The notes beneath the pieces were generated by a model. The model saw only the letters and a program-made list of their open reading frames with translations, did not search any database and was not told the origin of the DNA. The translations under genes and the position numbers were made by a program. Positions 28,796 to 37,787 of a DNA stretch of 64,000 nt are shown here, piece by piece. The DNA comes from Ruegeria_C sp041537925 (GTDB lineage Bacteria; Pseudomonadota; Alphaproteobacteria; Rhodobacterales; Rhodobacteraceae). The first letter of the stretch is position 1, and each line of letters opens with the position of its first letter. Location of the stretch: assembly GCF_041537925.1 (NCBI RefSeq), contig NZ_JBGOSH010000002.1, positions 558,001-622,000 of the forward strand, written 5' to 3'.

Positions 28796-30663
28796 GGCCA
28801 ACCCTCCAGTTCTGCTGGAGACAGCAAGCGCCCCATCTTGTCGTACTCGAAACGCGCGGCGCGCTGGACATGTCCCATGTCGAGTGGCGTATCCTGATCC
28901 GCTGCCAGAAACGCCGCATTGAGTGCAATCGTCCGGATCGTTCCACCAGCCACGTTGAGGCGGGACAGCCGGTCAAGGTCAAGCCCTACACCAAGCAGTT
29001 CAGCAGGGAAGCTCTGCGACCAAATTGCACGGCGCAACCCCTTGTCAGGGAAAGGGAATTCCACGAGAAACCGCAACCGCCGCAGAAAAGCCTGGTCGAT
29101 GGCGTCGCGGATATTCGTCGTAAGGATCGAAAGCCCCGCAAAAGACTCCATCCGCTGTAGAAGATAGGCGATCTCGATATTTGCGTAGCGGTCGTGGCTG
29201 TCTCTGACCTGACTGCGCTCCCCAAAAAGCGCGTCGGCCTCATCAAAAAGCAATACCACCCCGCCGGCCTCTGCCGCATCGAAGATGCGTGCGAGGTTTT
29301 TTTCGGTCTCGCCGATATACTTGCTGACCACCGCGGAGAGATCGACGCGGTAAAGGTCCAGCTCGAGGTCGTTTGCGATGACCTCGGCGGCAAGCGTCTT
29401 GCCCGTGCCACTTGGGCCCGTGAAAAGTGCGGTAACCCCCTGCCCGCGGGCCGATCCGCCCGCCATGCCCCAGCCGTGATAAACGGTGAAGCAGTTACGT
29501 ACCTGGGCGGTCAGATGGTGCAATATCTCGGTTTCGCGCACGGGCACAACGAGGTCGTCCCAACTGGCCTGCGATAAAATCCGGTCGGCCAGATGGGCAA
29601 GACGCGGTTGTGCCAGTGCCCGACAGCGCGACCAGAGCGTATTGCCCTGCGGCTCGGTTGCGCCAAGGCGCTGGATATCGGCGGCAGAAAGCTGGAACTG
29701 ACCCAGCACACGGGGCAATTCGCGCAGCGTGCCATTGGCCTTGTCGCCCAGTGCCTGCTGCCAGAGCAACTCCTGTTCTTCGGTACTGGGCGTTGGCACA
29801 TGAAGGCCGGGAAGGTGCCCGTCCCTGCCCAGTGGATCACGGGACGACAGGACGAGCGGCGCGTCACAGCCCTCGACAAAGCGCATTGCGCGTGCGGCTT
29901 CCTCTTCGGTTTCAACTTCGATCAACAGCAGGATCGGTTGCAACAGGGCCTCACGTTCCCACAGGCGTTGCAGCAGATGCGTTTCGGTGGCCTCGGATGG
30001 GATAGCCTCTGCCTGCATCCGACACAGGCGGCGCCCGGCGTCGAAAGCGGCGCAAGCAACCAGGCGCTGGCGGTCTTCCTTGTGCGGACCTTCCAGACAA
30101 ATTGCATAGGTCCCCGAATTCCAAATACGTTCGATCCCACGGATAACCTTCAGATGCGAGGTGGGAATAATCGCACCTTCCCAATGCGGCAGATCAGCCC
30201 GAGCAAGCAGGCGCTGATCCAGGTCATCGAGCCCCAGCAGAGCACTGAGCGTCCGTTCGTCCACAGTCAGCGAGGCCCGCGTCGGTGAGCGCCCCTGAAG
30301 GCCCAGCATCTGCCAATAGCGCAGGGGGCGCCCGGGTGAGAGAGCGTTCCAGTGCGGCGCATCAAGGCAAGCGAGTGCAATCGAGAAATTCGCCTCCGCT
30401 GGTTCCCCCGCCCCGCGCATCTGCGCCAGCGCCTCGGTGATGGCCGGATCAAGCTCTGCGCCAGCGCAAAGCACCAAGAGATCACTCTCGAAATCGCTAA
30501 GCCCCATCTGCATACAGATGCGCGCGAGCGGCGAAGAGGTATGGTCTACAGAATTCCAAGCGGTATCAGCTTCGGCCACGCGGTCCTCGTTGCCAAGCAA
30601 GCGCAAGAGCCGGGCGCGAATGCGGCCAAGCGCAGGGGCCAGCGTATCGGGGTTTGCCTTCAT
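28792..30663 (-). CDS. AAA+ ATPase of the eCIS (Afp15/Pvc15-like)
   Basis: 623 aa. The C-terminal AAA+ module has Walker A GPSGTGKT (416-423), Walker B VVLLFDEAD (469-477), a sensor/arginine-finger region around 530-545 (AFLRRLRFLVEFPFPD) and DAIDQAF. The N-terminal 370 residues are a variable winged/helical region that includes a degenerate first ATPase-like lobe. An ATPase of this type is a core eCIS gene and is thought to act in assembly or cargo loading; its exact job is unsettled. ATGA overlap with the Pvc16-like gene upstream. Confidence 0.93.
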   Translation of the reverse strand: MKANPDTLAPALGRIRARLLRLLGNEDRVAEADTAWNSVDHTSSPLARICMQMGLSDFESDLLVLCAGAELDPAITEALAQMRGAGEPAEANFSIALACLDAPHWNALSPGRPLRYWQMLGLQGRSPTRASLTVDERTLSALLGLDDLDQRLLARADLPHWEGAIIPTSHLKVIRGIERIWNSGTYAICLEGPHKEDRQRLVACAAFDAGRRLCRMQAEAIPSEATETHLLQRLWEREALLQPILLLIEVETEEEAARAMRFVEGCDAPLVLSSRDPLGRDGHLPGLHVPTPSTEEQELLWQQALGDKANGTLRELPRVLGQFQLSAADIQRLGATEPQGNTLWSRCRALAQPRLAHLADRILSQASWDDLVVPVRETEILHHLTAQVRNCFTVYHGWGMAGGSARGQGVTALFTGPSGTGKTLAAEVIANDLELDLYRVDLSAVVSKYIGETEKNLARIFDAAEAGGVVLLFDEADALFGERSQVRDSHDRYANIEIAYLLQRMESFAGLSILTTNIRDAIDQAFLRRLRFLVEFPFPDKGLRRAIWSQSFPAELLGVGLDLDRLSRLNVAGGTIRTIALNAAFLAADQDTPLDMGHVQRAARFEYDKMGRLLSPAELEGWP

Positions 30664-31952
30664 ATGGTCACCTGCGGGCCGTCAAAGACACCGTTTCCAT
30701 CGATACTCAGGGGTGAGTCCACGCCATCCACGCGAAGGCGCAGCAGGTAATCGCCTGCGGCCACATCCGTGTAGCGAAAGATCACTTGTGTCGTCGTTTC
30801 AGCCGGCGGGGTCACACCATTGTCGCCCGGTGCACTGAAATTGTATTGTCGGGCGGCTGATCCCGCTGGAGCGCCAAGCTGATTGAGGCCCAGCGTCACC
30901 AGTTGCCGCGCCCCGATGGCGGGTGTCGTCGTCAGGGCCAGATCACCGGTGCGATAGGTCACGCCATCCACGACCCGTTCCGTATCCGGAGTGTGCACAA
31001 GGGTGAAGGTTGCGGCCAGAGGCATCGCAATCGTGTTCGAGACCAGCGCCGCATGTGGCACGGGCGGAATGCCCAGGGCAGGCGAAATCACCGCGCGCAG
31101 TGGCACCAACCCCGGCAGAGGTGCCGTGGTCAGATCGGCCAAGGGCAGCGAAATGCCACTGGGGCGGATCTGGGCGGGGGTCGGCGAGTGGTTGAGCTCG
31201 CCAAATCGTAGCGCAAGACCGTCCGTGTTTAGCCCCGTCCCCGTGATCTCAGCCGTGTCGGCCATGGTCAGTGTGCTCGCATCGCTTCCCACAACGCTGA
31301 CTCCCGTCAGTTGGGCGCCAAGTGTCGGCAGGACGGTGATAGTGCGACGCGTGACGGGCAAGGCGGCGCCGGGACTAACATCGCTCTCGATGAAAGCGAC
31401 CGAGACCTTGTAGGCCATCGAAAGGCGGTATTGCGCATCAAGCGCGGACCACATGCGCGACATTTCTTCGGAACTGATCGCCTCGGGCGAAATGCGGATC
31501 AACTCAACTTGCTCATCGATTCCCGATGCCGCGACGGGCGCGGGGATGGGGGGCACGAGCGACGCGCGGATATGTTCGCGGGTCAAAACAGGCTCTTCAT
31601 GCAGCAGCAAAGCAGCATGGCCCATCAAGACTTCGGCGAACAGCGCCTGCGCGCCATAGGCTGACATCAGGTAATGCAGATCCACCACAAGGACGGGCTT
31701 GCGATTCAAGCGACCGGACATAGTGCGCGAGGGTTGGTCGGAATTGCGGTAAGAAGCGTTTGGCGTCACCTGGTGGAGAAAGAGGTTCAACTGGGTCGGA
31801 TCATTGCCTTGGGCCGGGCGGATCAGGTCCGGCGGCGTCGAGGTCACGGTAAATTGGCCTACAACAGCACCCACATCGCTTGCCACGAGGCGCGCATTCA
31901 ACCGCGCACGTAAGACGGCGGTTACGGCGGCCATGGCATATCCGTCACTCAT
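30660..31952 (-). CDS. DUF4255 tube terminator/cap protein (Pvc16/Afp16-like), with IPT/TIG-like repeats
   Basis: 430 aa. The N-terminal DUF4255 domain (about 1-195) shows VTAVLRARLNARLVASDVGA, NLFLHQVTPNASYRNSDQPS and VVDLHYLMSAYGAQALFAEV, the classic Pvc16 pattern of the protein that caps the tube and sheath and sets particle length. The remaining 230 residues are beta-rich with Ser/Thr-Pro spacing (LTGVSVVGSDASTLTMADTA; GALALRFGEL-like text) and may be Ig/TIG-type domains. These domains are additional to the short Afp16. ATGA coupling to both neighbours. Confidence 0.9.
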   Translation of the reverse strand: MSDGYAMAAVTAVLRARLNARLVASDVGAVVGQFTVTSTPPDLIRPAQGNDPTQLNLFLHQVTPNASYRNSDQPSRTMSGRLNRKPVLVVDLHYLMSAYGAQALFAEVLMGHAALLLHEEPVLTREHIRASLVPPIPAPVAASGIDEQVELIRISPEAISSEEMSRMWSALDAQYRLSMAYKVSVAFIESDVSPGAALPVTRRTITVLPTLGAQLTGVSVVGSDASTLTMADTAEITGTGLNTDGLALRFGELNHSPTPAQIRPSGISLPLADLTTAPLPGLVPLRAVISPALGIPPVPHAALVSNTIAMPLAATFTLVHTPDTERVVDGVTYRTGDLALTTTPAIGARQLVTLGLNQLGAPAGSAARQYNFSAPGDNGVTPPAETTTQVIFRYTDVAAGDYLLRLRVDGVDSPLSIDGNGVFDGPQVTI

Positions 31953-32686
31953 TCACGCCGCCCCCCCAAATAGGTTTTCAGATCCGGGCCGGGGTGTGCA
32001 CTGGCGGCTTGTTTTCGCGCCTTCGGCTTCGGCGCGGGCGATTGACGAATTTCAAGATGCCCGATTTGCACTTCGATCCGGCGTTCCGATTGCACCGGTT
32101 TCGGTGCAGGTGCTGGCATCGGGGCGGACATCTCGTGCAGACGCGCAATTTGCTGGGTCGGCAAAGGGCGTGGCGGGGGTGTGGGCGTCGGCTCCACCCG
32201 GAGCCTCGAGGTTTCCGGCGTGACCGGTGGCTCGGCTTTCGTGTCCGGGCGGTGTGGCTCCGGACGAGTGGTTTGGCGTTCGACACGCTCCGTCAAGCGG
32301 TGAGTCTCAAGGTGGTGGTCAGTATGAACGACATGTGTCTCATGGGTGTGATGTTCTGTCGTTACGTTCGGCACTTCATCGTCCCGCTCAATCCGGGTTT
32401 CCCGCTCGATCTCTTTTGTGTCACGCAACTCCGTCCTCGTTTCGTTTTTCGGATTCAAAGACTTTTTTTCCCATTGTCCGCTAGTTGGCTTTGGCTGAAC
32501 CGATCGCGCCTCCTCTGGCACCTGTTGGGGTACGTGTTTTGGCTGCTGGGTCACGCTTTCCTTGTTATTTTCAACAAAGCCCTCGCCCCACTGCCCTTCG
32601 GGCTCGAAAATCCCCGGCAGGCGCGGCGACAAACCAATTTCCCGACCCTGATGCCGGGCCACGAGGCGGGTGAAGAAATCGCTCAT
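31949..32686 (-). CDS. Pro/His/Glu-rich linker protein of eCIS loci
   Basis: 245 aa. The short N-terminal motif MSDFFTRLVARHQGREIGLS and FEPEG, plus the C-terminal stretch RRIEVQIGHLEIRQ and DLKTYLGGR, are the ends I associate with a recurring eCIS accessory protein. The middle (about 40-185) is disordered: alternating Glu/Lys/Pro, then His/Thr-rich (EHHTHETHVVHTDHHLETH), then Pro-rich. Function unknown; the tails may bind particle parts with the middle acting as a tether. ATGA coupled on both sides. Confidence 0.7.
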   Translation of the reverse strand: MSDFFTRLVARHQGREIGLSPRLPGIFEPEGQWGEGFVENNKESVTQQPKHVPQQVPEEARSVQPKPTSGQWEKKSLNPKNETRTELRDTKEIERETRIERDDEVPNVTTEHHTHETHVVHTDHHLETHRLTERVERQTTRPEPHRPDTKAEPPVTPETSRLRVEPTPTPPPRPLPTQQIARLHEMSAPMPAPAPKPVQSERRIEVQIGHLEIRQSPAPKPKARKQAASAHPGPDLKTYLGGRRE

Positions 32687-33426
32687 AACTCATCCATCAG
32701 CAGATAGGCCTCGCGCCGCAGCGGCGACATCTGCAGAAGCTCTCGCTGGCTCCAGCCGTAGCGCATGGCTAGTTGATGTACTTCCCAAAGGGTGCGCCGC
32801 GCCCAGGCTTCGATCCGCGCAAGGAAGGTCGCACAAGCGTCAAAACCGCTGAGCCAGCGTGCCCCGCAATCAGGGCATTCCAGCGCCATCTCGGCGGCGG
32901 CCAACGGATCTTCGCGTTCCATCTGCAACCCGAGCATGTCTACGAGATCCCCTGGCAGCTCCTCGCCCGGTCCCTCGATGTCCTCTATGCAGGCATCGAG
33001 AATCTGCGCCCGGCCCGTATCCGCATCCGAGCTGACCTCCAGTAAGTCGCCGGGCCCTAGCAATCGGTAGCTAATGGTCCAGCCCTCCCAGCACAGTTTA
33101 CCTGTAGTTGCCGGTGCCGTGCCTTGTGCTTGCAAAAGCTCAATCGCAGACAGGTCAAGACCCAGCTGCGCGGCACAGTCCGGACATTGGTCCTGACACC
33201 GAATCCGGTCGCCGAAATGCTCGGCGTAACCCCGCAAGGCCGCTGCCTGCACCGCGCCCAGACTGCGCGCGTCCTTTTCCATCCATGGCAGGGCCACCCG
33301 TAGCGGGCGCATCTGGGGTTCCAGCCCCTGTAGTGCGTCCCATAACGCCATCAGCGTCACGGCGTCCGGAAAGACTGGATCACTGGGGTTCGACGAAACT
33401 CGGCTCGTCCGGCTCTGGTTGGTCAT
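32683..33426 (-). CDS. T4 gp26-like baseplate hub assembly chaperone with two Cys pairs
   Basis: 247 aa. The family look is AALRGYAEHFGDRIRCQDQ followed by CPDC, and later CPDCGARW; the two CxxC pairs form a probable zinc ribbon. LQMSPLRREAYLLMDEL at the C-terminus is also typical of this family. The ATG at 33426 has GGGAGCG upstream but overlaps the tube gene by 47 nt. A GTG at 33360 or ATG at 33351 would avoid the overlap but lacks an RBS. Likely helps hub assembly; family assignment is moderate. Confidence 0.7.
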   Translation of the reverse strand: MTNQSRTSRVSSNPSDPVFPDAVTLMALWDALQGLEPQMRPLRVALPWMEKDARSLGAVQAAALRGYAEHFGDRIRCQDQCPDCAAQLGLDLSAIELLQAQGTAPATTGKLCWEGWTISYRLLGPGDLLEVSSDADTGRAQILDACIEDIEGPGEELPGDLVDMLGLQMEREDPLAAAEMALECPDCGARWLSGFDACATFLARIEAWARRTLWEVHQLAMRYGWSQRELLQMSPLRREAYLLMDEL

Positions 33427-33904
33427 AGTCCCGCTCCCACCCCTCGTTCTCGAGTTTCATCATTTCGATCGCGACCGCATTGGCATTGGCATCGAGATCG
33501 GGCAGCGTCTGGAATTCCGAGACCCAAGCATTGTAGATCCGGTAGGCCATGGCGACCTGCCCGGCCTCGTTCAGATGCTGGATCAGGATGTCCTTGCGCA
33601 TGTCCCGCAGCGAGCTTTCAGCGCCCAGACCAGAGCCATAATTCCAGACCTTGTTGGCCCATTGCTCGAATGTCGGATCGTAGGTCTTGCCGCGTTCCAG
33701 CGTGAGGGGTTCATATTCCGTCCGTCCGGGCGACTTGCGCGAGGACGAGGGATCGCCCCCGGCTCTATGCTTGATGACCTCGGTCGTGCGTTTGAGTGCG
33801 CTGACCTTCGAGACGCCCGCCACAACGCGCCCGTCGATGACGACGAGGAACTTGTAGTTGGGCAGTTCGTGATAGCGGTGAGTGTTGACAACAAAAGGTG
33901 GCAT
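33380..33904 (-). CDS. eCIS inner tube protein (Afp1/5-like)
   Basis: 174 aa beginning MPPFVVNTHRYHELPNYKFL, then VVIDGRVVAGVSKVSALKR, GGDPSSSRKSPGRTEYEPLT and QWANKVWNYGSG. This is the tube (Hcp-like) beta-barrel family that stacks into the hollow needle. The ATG at 33904 is 10 nt after the sheath stop and fits the usual N-terminus; the longer frame starting at 33985 overlaps the sheath gene. Only one tube gene is present in the window. Confidence 0.92.
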   Translation of the reverse strand: MPPFVVNTHRYHELPNYKFLVVIDGRVVAGVSKVSALKRTTEVIKHRAGGDPSSSRKSPGRTEYEPLTLERGKTYDPTFEQWANKVWNYGSGLGAESSLRDMRKDILIQHLNEAGQVAMAYRIYNAWVSEFQTLPDLDANANAVAIEMMKLENEGWERDYDQPEPDEPSFVEPQ

Positions 33905-33914
33905 GACGACTCCT

Positions 33915-35894
33915 TCAGACCTCGTCCTGACCAGCAAGCTGCTGGATGGAGATGATGACGAATTCCGCAGGCTTGAGGGGCGCAAAACCTACCAGCACGT
34001 TTACGACGCCGCTGTCGATATCGGCCTGGGTTGTGGTCGTAGCGTCGCAGCGCACGAAATAGGCTTCTTGCGGCGTGGTGCCCTTGAAAGCCCCCTGACG
34101 GAAAAGCTGGTGCATGAAAGTGCCAACGTTCAGGCGGAGCTGCGACCAGAGCTGTTCGGCATTGGGCTCGAAGACGGCCCATTGCGTCCCGCGGTAGAGG
34201 CTTTCCTCAATGAATAGTGCAAAGCGACGCGGCGAGAGGTACTTCCACTCGCTGGCCGCCGCATCGGCCCCCTCAAGCGACCGCGCCCCCCAGCAGATCG
34301 TACGGTGGACCGGGAAGTTGCGGATGCAATTGAGCCCGAGAGGGTTCAGCGCCCCGTTCTCCGCATCCGTGAGATTTTGCGTGAGTCCGCGCACACGGCT
34401 GATTGTCGCTTCTGTCCCAGCTGGGCTTTTCCAGACGCCACGGCTGGCATCGGTGCGTGCATAAAGACCCGCAATGGCTCCGGAGGGCGGAAATTTGCGG
34501 ATCTCGAAATTCTGCAGGGGATCGACAAAGAGCAGATGCGGGTAATAGGCTGCACCGTGATTGCCCGTGACCGTCAGGCTACCGCTGATCCAGTCGATAG
34601 CGCTGGCCGTATCGCGCACCTCCGGAGGTGGATCGACCAGCAGGAAGGCTCGCTCGGCCTGACACAGCTCCATCGCGCGGGCAAAAATCTCGTTCGGATC
34701 GACAGTGCTGTCAAGTGCGTTCGGATCTCCGGGAGCCGAACGCGTGGCATCGGGGATGCAGAGAATGTTAAAGAGATCCACGCGGCGCAGTGCATAAAGC
34801 CCTGTGAAGTTGCCTTGGTTTCCGATGATCGTGGCACTGTCGGGAAGGCCCGTTCCGGCCGTTGCCTCAACGGCGCCCGTTGACGCCTGTTCGTCGCGGC
34901 CAAGGCCCATGCGGTAGTGGCCCACATTGCGCGTGCCGGTCGATAGCCCCAGCATGGCAAGAGCCGAGTTTGGTACGCCCGCACCGAAGGTCAGGCGGGC
35001 ATCAAGCGCGTCGCCCAAAAGTGTCGCATCGAAATCCGGGAAGATGCGAAGCCCTGCACCAGTGCCAGAAGGAACGCAGCGTACGGCGGCACCCGGCAGA
35101 AGCGGGCCAATGACGGCGTTTATCTGGCGCTCCACATGTCGGCAGAGCCCAGCAATGGATTGCGGCAGCGACTCGCCCACGGCAAAGACCGGCACCTCGA
35201 CACTGGTGATCGCTCCAGCAGGCACATCGGAAGAGATGCGGATCGAATAATTCTGGTCGTTGAGCAGGTTTGCAAGCGTCACATCAGCGCCCACTGACCC
35301 GGTCTGGACCGGGCGGCTGGCCGCAGGATCGGCGATGTCGACGGTCACGAGTTTCGATCCAGTGGCCGGGTCGTTCACAACCGCTGACACGTTGCGTGTA
35401 CTCGTGGGCGACATCGAGACGTTCAGGAAGCGCTCGCTCTCGCCACTGCCCGGATCGGTGATTGTCAGGTTGAAGGCGTTGGCATCCACCGCATCGTCGT
35501 GGTCCACATCGATCAGGCGGTTATTGGCATCGAGACCCGTGGCTGCAGCCGTGAAGGTCAGCGCCGCATTGGCACCGGCACCTACGGCATCTTCCGCCGT
35601 GATCTGCGCTGGTAGGGCCCCCATGCGGGGCACGCGCACGATGACGGCCTGTGTTCCGCCATTGGCAAAGAACTGCTGCACAGAGTATGAGACGTGACTG
35701 TCGCGATGAAGACCACCGAAGTGGCGTTCGTATTCGCCAAAACTGCGCACCGTATAAGGGTAATTGTCGCGCCCGTTGACGCGGGCGGTCCAGCCAACAA
35801 AGGCCGCAATCGAGGTCGCAACCCCGGCAATTGACCGGACACCGCTTGGCACTTCCTGCACGTAGACGCCCGGATAGGTAGGTGAGACTGGCAT
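33915..35894 (-). CDS. Contractile sheath protein of the eCIS
   Basis: 659 aa, starting MPVSPTYPGVYVQEVPSGVR and GVATSIAAFVGWTARV, the signature N-terminus of sheath proteins. The C-terminal part (WGARSLEGADAAASEWKYLS, RRFALFIEESLYRGTQWAVF, FMHQLFRQGAFKGTTPQEAY and VRCDATTTTQADIDSG) forms the conserved sheath core that rearranges on contraction. An inserted outer domain occupies about 130-330. The ATG at 35894 has GGAG 9 nt upstream; it is the first gene of the operon, so the promoter lies in 35895-36271. Confidence 0.95.
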   Translation of the reverse strand: MPVSPTYPGVYVQEVPSGVRSIAGVATSIAAFVGWTARVNGRDNYPYTVRSFGEYERHFGGLHRDSHVSYSVQQFFANGGTQAVIVRVPRMGALPAQITAEDAVGAGANAALTFTAAATGLDANNRLIDVDHDDAVDANAFNLTITDPGSGESERFLNVSMSPTSTRNVSAVVNDPATGSKLVTVDIADPAASRPVQTGSVGADVTLANLLNDQNYSIRISSDVPAGAITSVEVPVFAVGESLPQSIAGLCRHVERQINAVIGPLLPGAAVRCVPSGTGAGLRIFPDFDATLLGDALDARLTFGAGVPNSALAMLGLSTGTRNVGHYRMGLGRDEQASTGAVEATAGTGLPDSATIIGNQGNFTGLYALRRVDLFNILCIPDATRSAPGDPNALDSTVDPNEIFARAMELCQAERAFLLVDPPPEVRDTASAIDWISGSLTVTGNHGAAYYPHLLFVDPLQNFEIRKFPPSGAIAGLYARTDASRGVWKSPAGTEATISRVRGLTQNLTDAENGALNPLGLNCIRNFPVHRTICWGARSLEGADAAASEWKYLSPRRFALFIEESLYRGTQWAVFEPNAEQLWSQLRLNVGTFMHQLFRQGAFKGTTPQEAYFVRCDATTTTQADIDSGVVNVLVGFAPLKPAEFVIISIQQLAGQDEV

Positions 35895-36271
35895 GAGTCG
35901 AGCTCCATCATCGTGGGCGGGGGCCGCCCGGAATTCCGAGGCTGCCCCCGGCATGGGAACAGCGACTCGGTCCAGTCTGCGCCCCTATCAACACGCGTCT
36001 GTCACCAAAGTGTCACGGATCTGTCGCGCCAACGATGCGCAGAAAGCCACCGGCGGCTTGACCAGGTGTTTTGCATTTCCCGTTTCTGGTGTACTCTGTG
36101 CATTAGAAAAATTGCGGTGGAGCGTCGGTGTTCAGGTCCGGCGGCTTATTGTTCAGCGAGCCTACGCCAGAAGATTGTTGAAGCCGTTTCTTTGCACCCT
36201 GTCTATTCCGACAGACGCGCGCCCGGATTTTGAAAGACTCGCCGATCGAATACCCCGCGAAAGGTCTTTTG
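35895..36271. promoter_or_regulatory. Divergent promoter region between eCIS operon and its BTAD regulator
   Basis: 377 nt without a gene separate the sheath start (minus) from the regulator start (plus), so both promoters must be here. I cannot name sigma-70 boxes with confidence. GTGTCACGGATCTGTC and other short runs near 36005-36022 could be operator half-sites but have no clear symmetry. Confidence 0.45.
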
Positions 36272-37192
36272 ATGATGAATGCATTAGTCGTTACCCTCTT
36301 TGGCGCTGTTCAAGTCAGCCCACCCGGCCCCGCTGCACCGCGTGCAGCCCCACTGAAACAGGCCGCACCTAAAAAGCCCGCGCGCAAGGTGGCAGAACTG
36401 CTGGGGTATCTCCTTTGCGGCGGGCGGCGCAGCTACGAACGCACCGAACTAGCAGATCATTTCTGGAGCCACCAAGGCAGCGACCGCGCACGACGCTGTC
36501 TCAGCACAGCTGTCTGGCGCCTGCGGCAGATTCTGGAACCCAAGGGCGTTCGACACGGCACCTATTTGTGCCTGAATGGGCCAGACACGCTGGGATTCAA
36601 CTGGGCCAGCAAGCATCATGTGGATGTGATCGACATGGAGATGGCCCTCGACCGGGCATTGGCTATCTTGCCGCAGCGGATGTCGCGCGAGGAGGTACAT
36701 CAACTCGAGGCCGGGCTTGCGCTCTATGCGGGCGATTTTCTATCGGGCGCGCAGGATTTTTGGGTCTTGCGCGAACGTGACCGGCTTTCGGCACGTTATC
36801 TTGACGGGCTGTCGCACTTGATGCGCTACAAGCTACATACGGGCCAGTACCAGGCGGGGTTGAGCCTTGGATTGCGAATACTTGAGCGCGATCCGCTGCG
36901 CGAGGATGTACACCGGGATATGATGCGCCTGAATGTGCGGACCGGCCAGCGTAGCCGGGCGATACGTCAATATCAGGAATGCCGGGCGCACTTGCAACGA
37001 GAACTGCAGATCGATCCAGCACCCGAGACCGAAGAGGCCTATGCCGCTCTTTGCCAGGGCGGGGTTCCAGATCTGGAACCAGATCAGGGCACGGTATCAC
37101 CGCAAATGGCCGAACAGGCGCTCAAGCGCTTATGCCGCGCCCTAGAAGAGGTCGATCGCGCCCGGGCAATGTTCGAACGACTCTCACGTTAA
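36272..37192 (+). CDS. BTAD-domain (SARP/AfsR-like) transcriptional activator
   Basis: 306 aa. An N-terminal OmpR-type winged helix (about 30-110: KVAELLGYLLCGGRRSYERT, DHFWSHQGSDRARRCLSTAVWRLR) precedes a bacterial transcriptional activator domain (about 115-250) with TPR-like helices (HQLEAGLALYAGDFLSGAQD; YLDGLSHLMRYKLHTGQYQA; GLRILERDPLREDVHRDMMR). Such BTAD regulators are often encoded beside eCIS operons. The ATG at 36272 has AAAGG about 7 nt upstream and is preferred over the in-frame TTG at 36230. Placed head-to-head with the operon, it most likely activates it. Confidence 0.86.
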   Translation: MMNALVVTLFGAVQVSPPGPAAPRAAPLKQAAPKKPARKVAELLGYLLCGGRRSYERTELADHFWSHQGSDRARRCLSTAVWRLRQILEPKGVRHGTYLCLNGPDTLGFNWASKHHVDVIDMEMALDRALAILPQRMSREEVHQLEAGLALYAGDFLSGAQDFWVLRERDRLSARYLDGLSHLMRYKLHTGQYQAGLSLGLRILERDPLREDVHRDMMRLNVRTGQRSRAIRQYQECRAHLQRELQIDPAPETEEAYAALCQGGVPDLEPDQGTVSPQMAEQALKRLCRALEEVDRARAMFERLSR

Positions 37193-37787
37193 CGCGGCGA
37201 AAGTTACAGTTTTGTCGCGAACTTCTCCGCCAACTGAATTAACCAAGGAAACTTGAACTTTCGGGCTGCAAGATGGGACAAATTTTCGAACGGGAAGGTT
37301 CCATGCCTGAACTGGCCCTTTGCGGATCTAACTGAACCACCTTGATCGCCACATGACAAATCTGTTGGCGACGATGATCAGCAACCGCAAGAGTGAGCGC
37401 TGGTCCCTGGACTTCCAGTCCGACAGCTTCGGCGCATCCCGGAAGTTCCGCAACACAGCTATGAACGACAAAGAATATGAAATCCAAACCCGCAAACTCT
37501 CGTTTTAATGGAGGGAGCCTCGGGGGAAGTGGGTGGCGCTTGTAGCTGATTGACAATGACTTCATCGATGTCATTTTTCCCCAAGCATAACATGAGCAAC
37601 CGAACCACAGGATACATGACTACGGCCCCAGTTCGGTTGGCCCCGTTGCGAGGTTGAGAAGGTCTGGTTAAGCTGACTTCATGAGAAGGCATTTGAGGAA
37701 TTGTCTGCCCGGCGGCTCTGCAGTGATCTGGATGCCGCTTTTTTTGTGAAGACCATTTCTGAATTTTTTTGCTAAGGGAGCGACCGG
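37193..37787. other. Intergenic region with an IS3-family relic
   Basis: No intact gene is seen. The region carries an IS3 orfB relic (37392-37508), a 30-nt stretch (37544-37573) that recurs imperfectly at 59720-59749, and a T-rich run before the SMP-30 gene. Confidence 0.55.
37392..37508 (+). pseudogene. Relic of IS3-family transposase orfB
   Basis: The frame reads SERWSLDFQSDSFGASRKFR, matching the RWSMDFVSDxLxDGRKFR block of IS3 integrase-core domains, where the aspartate in this block is the first DDE residue. The frame ends at TAA (37506-37508) after divergent text. No intact flanking orfA is present here. Confidence 0.6.

Noticed and set aside
5350..35894. Type VI secretion or a temperate phage instead of an eCIS
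   Set aside because: No TssJ/L/M membrane complex, no ClpV, no capsid, portal or terminase genes; the AAA+, DUF4157 and Pvc16-type genes fit an eCIS.
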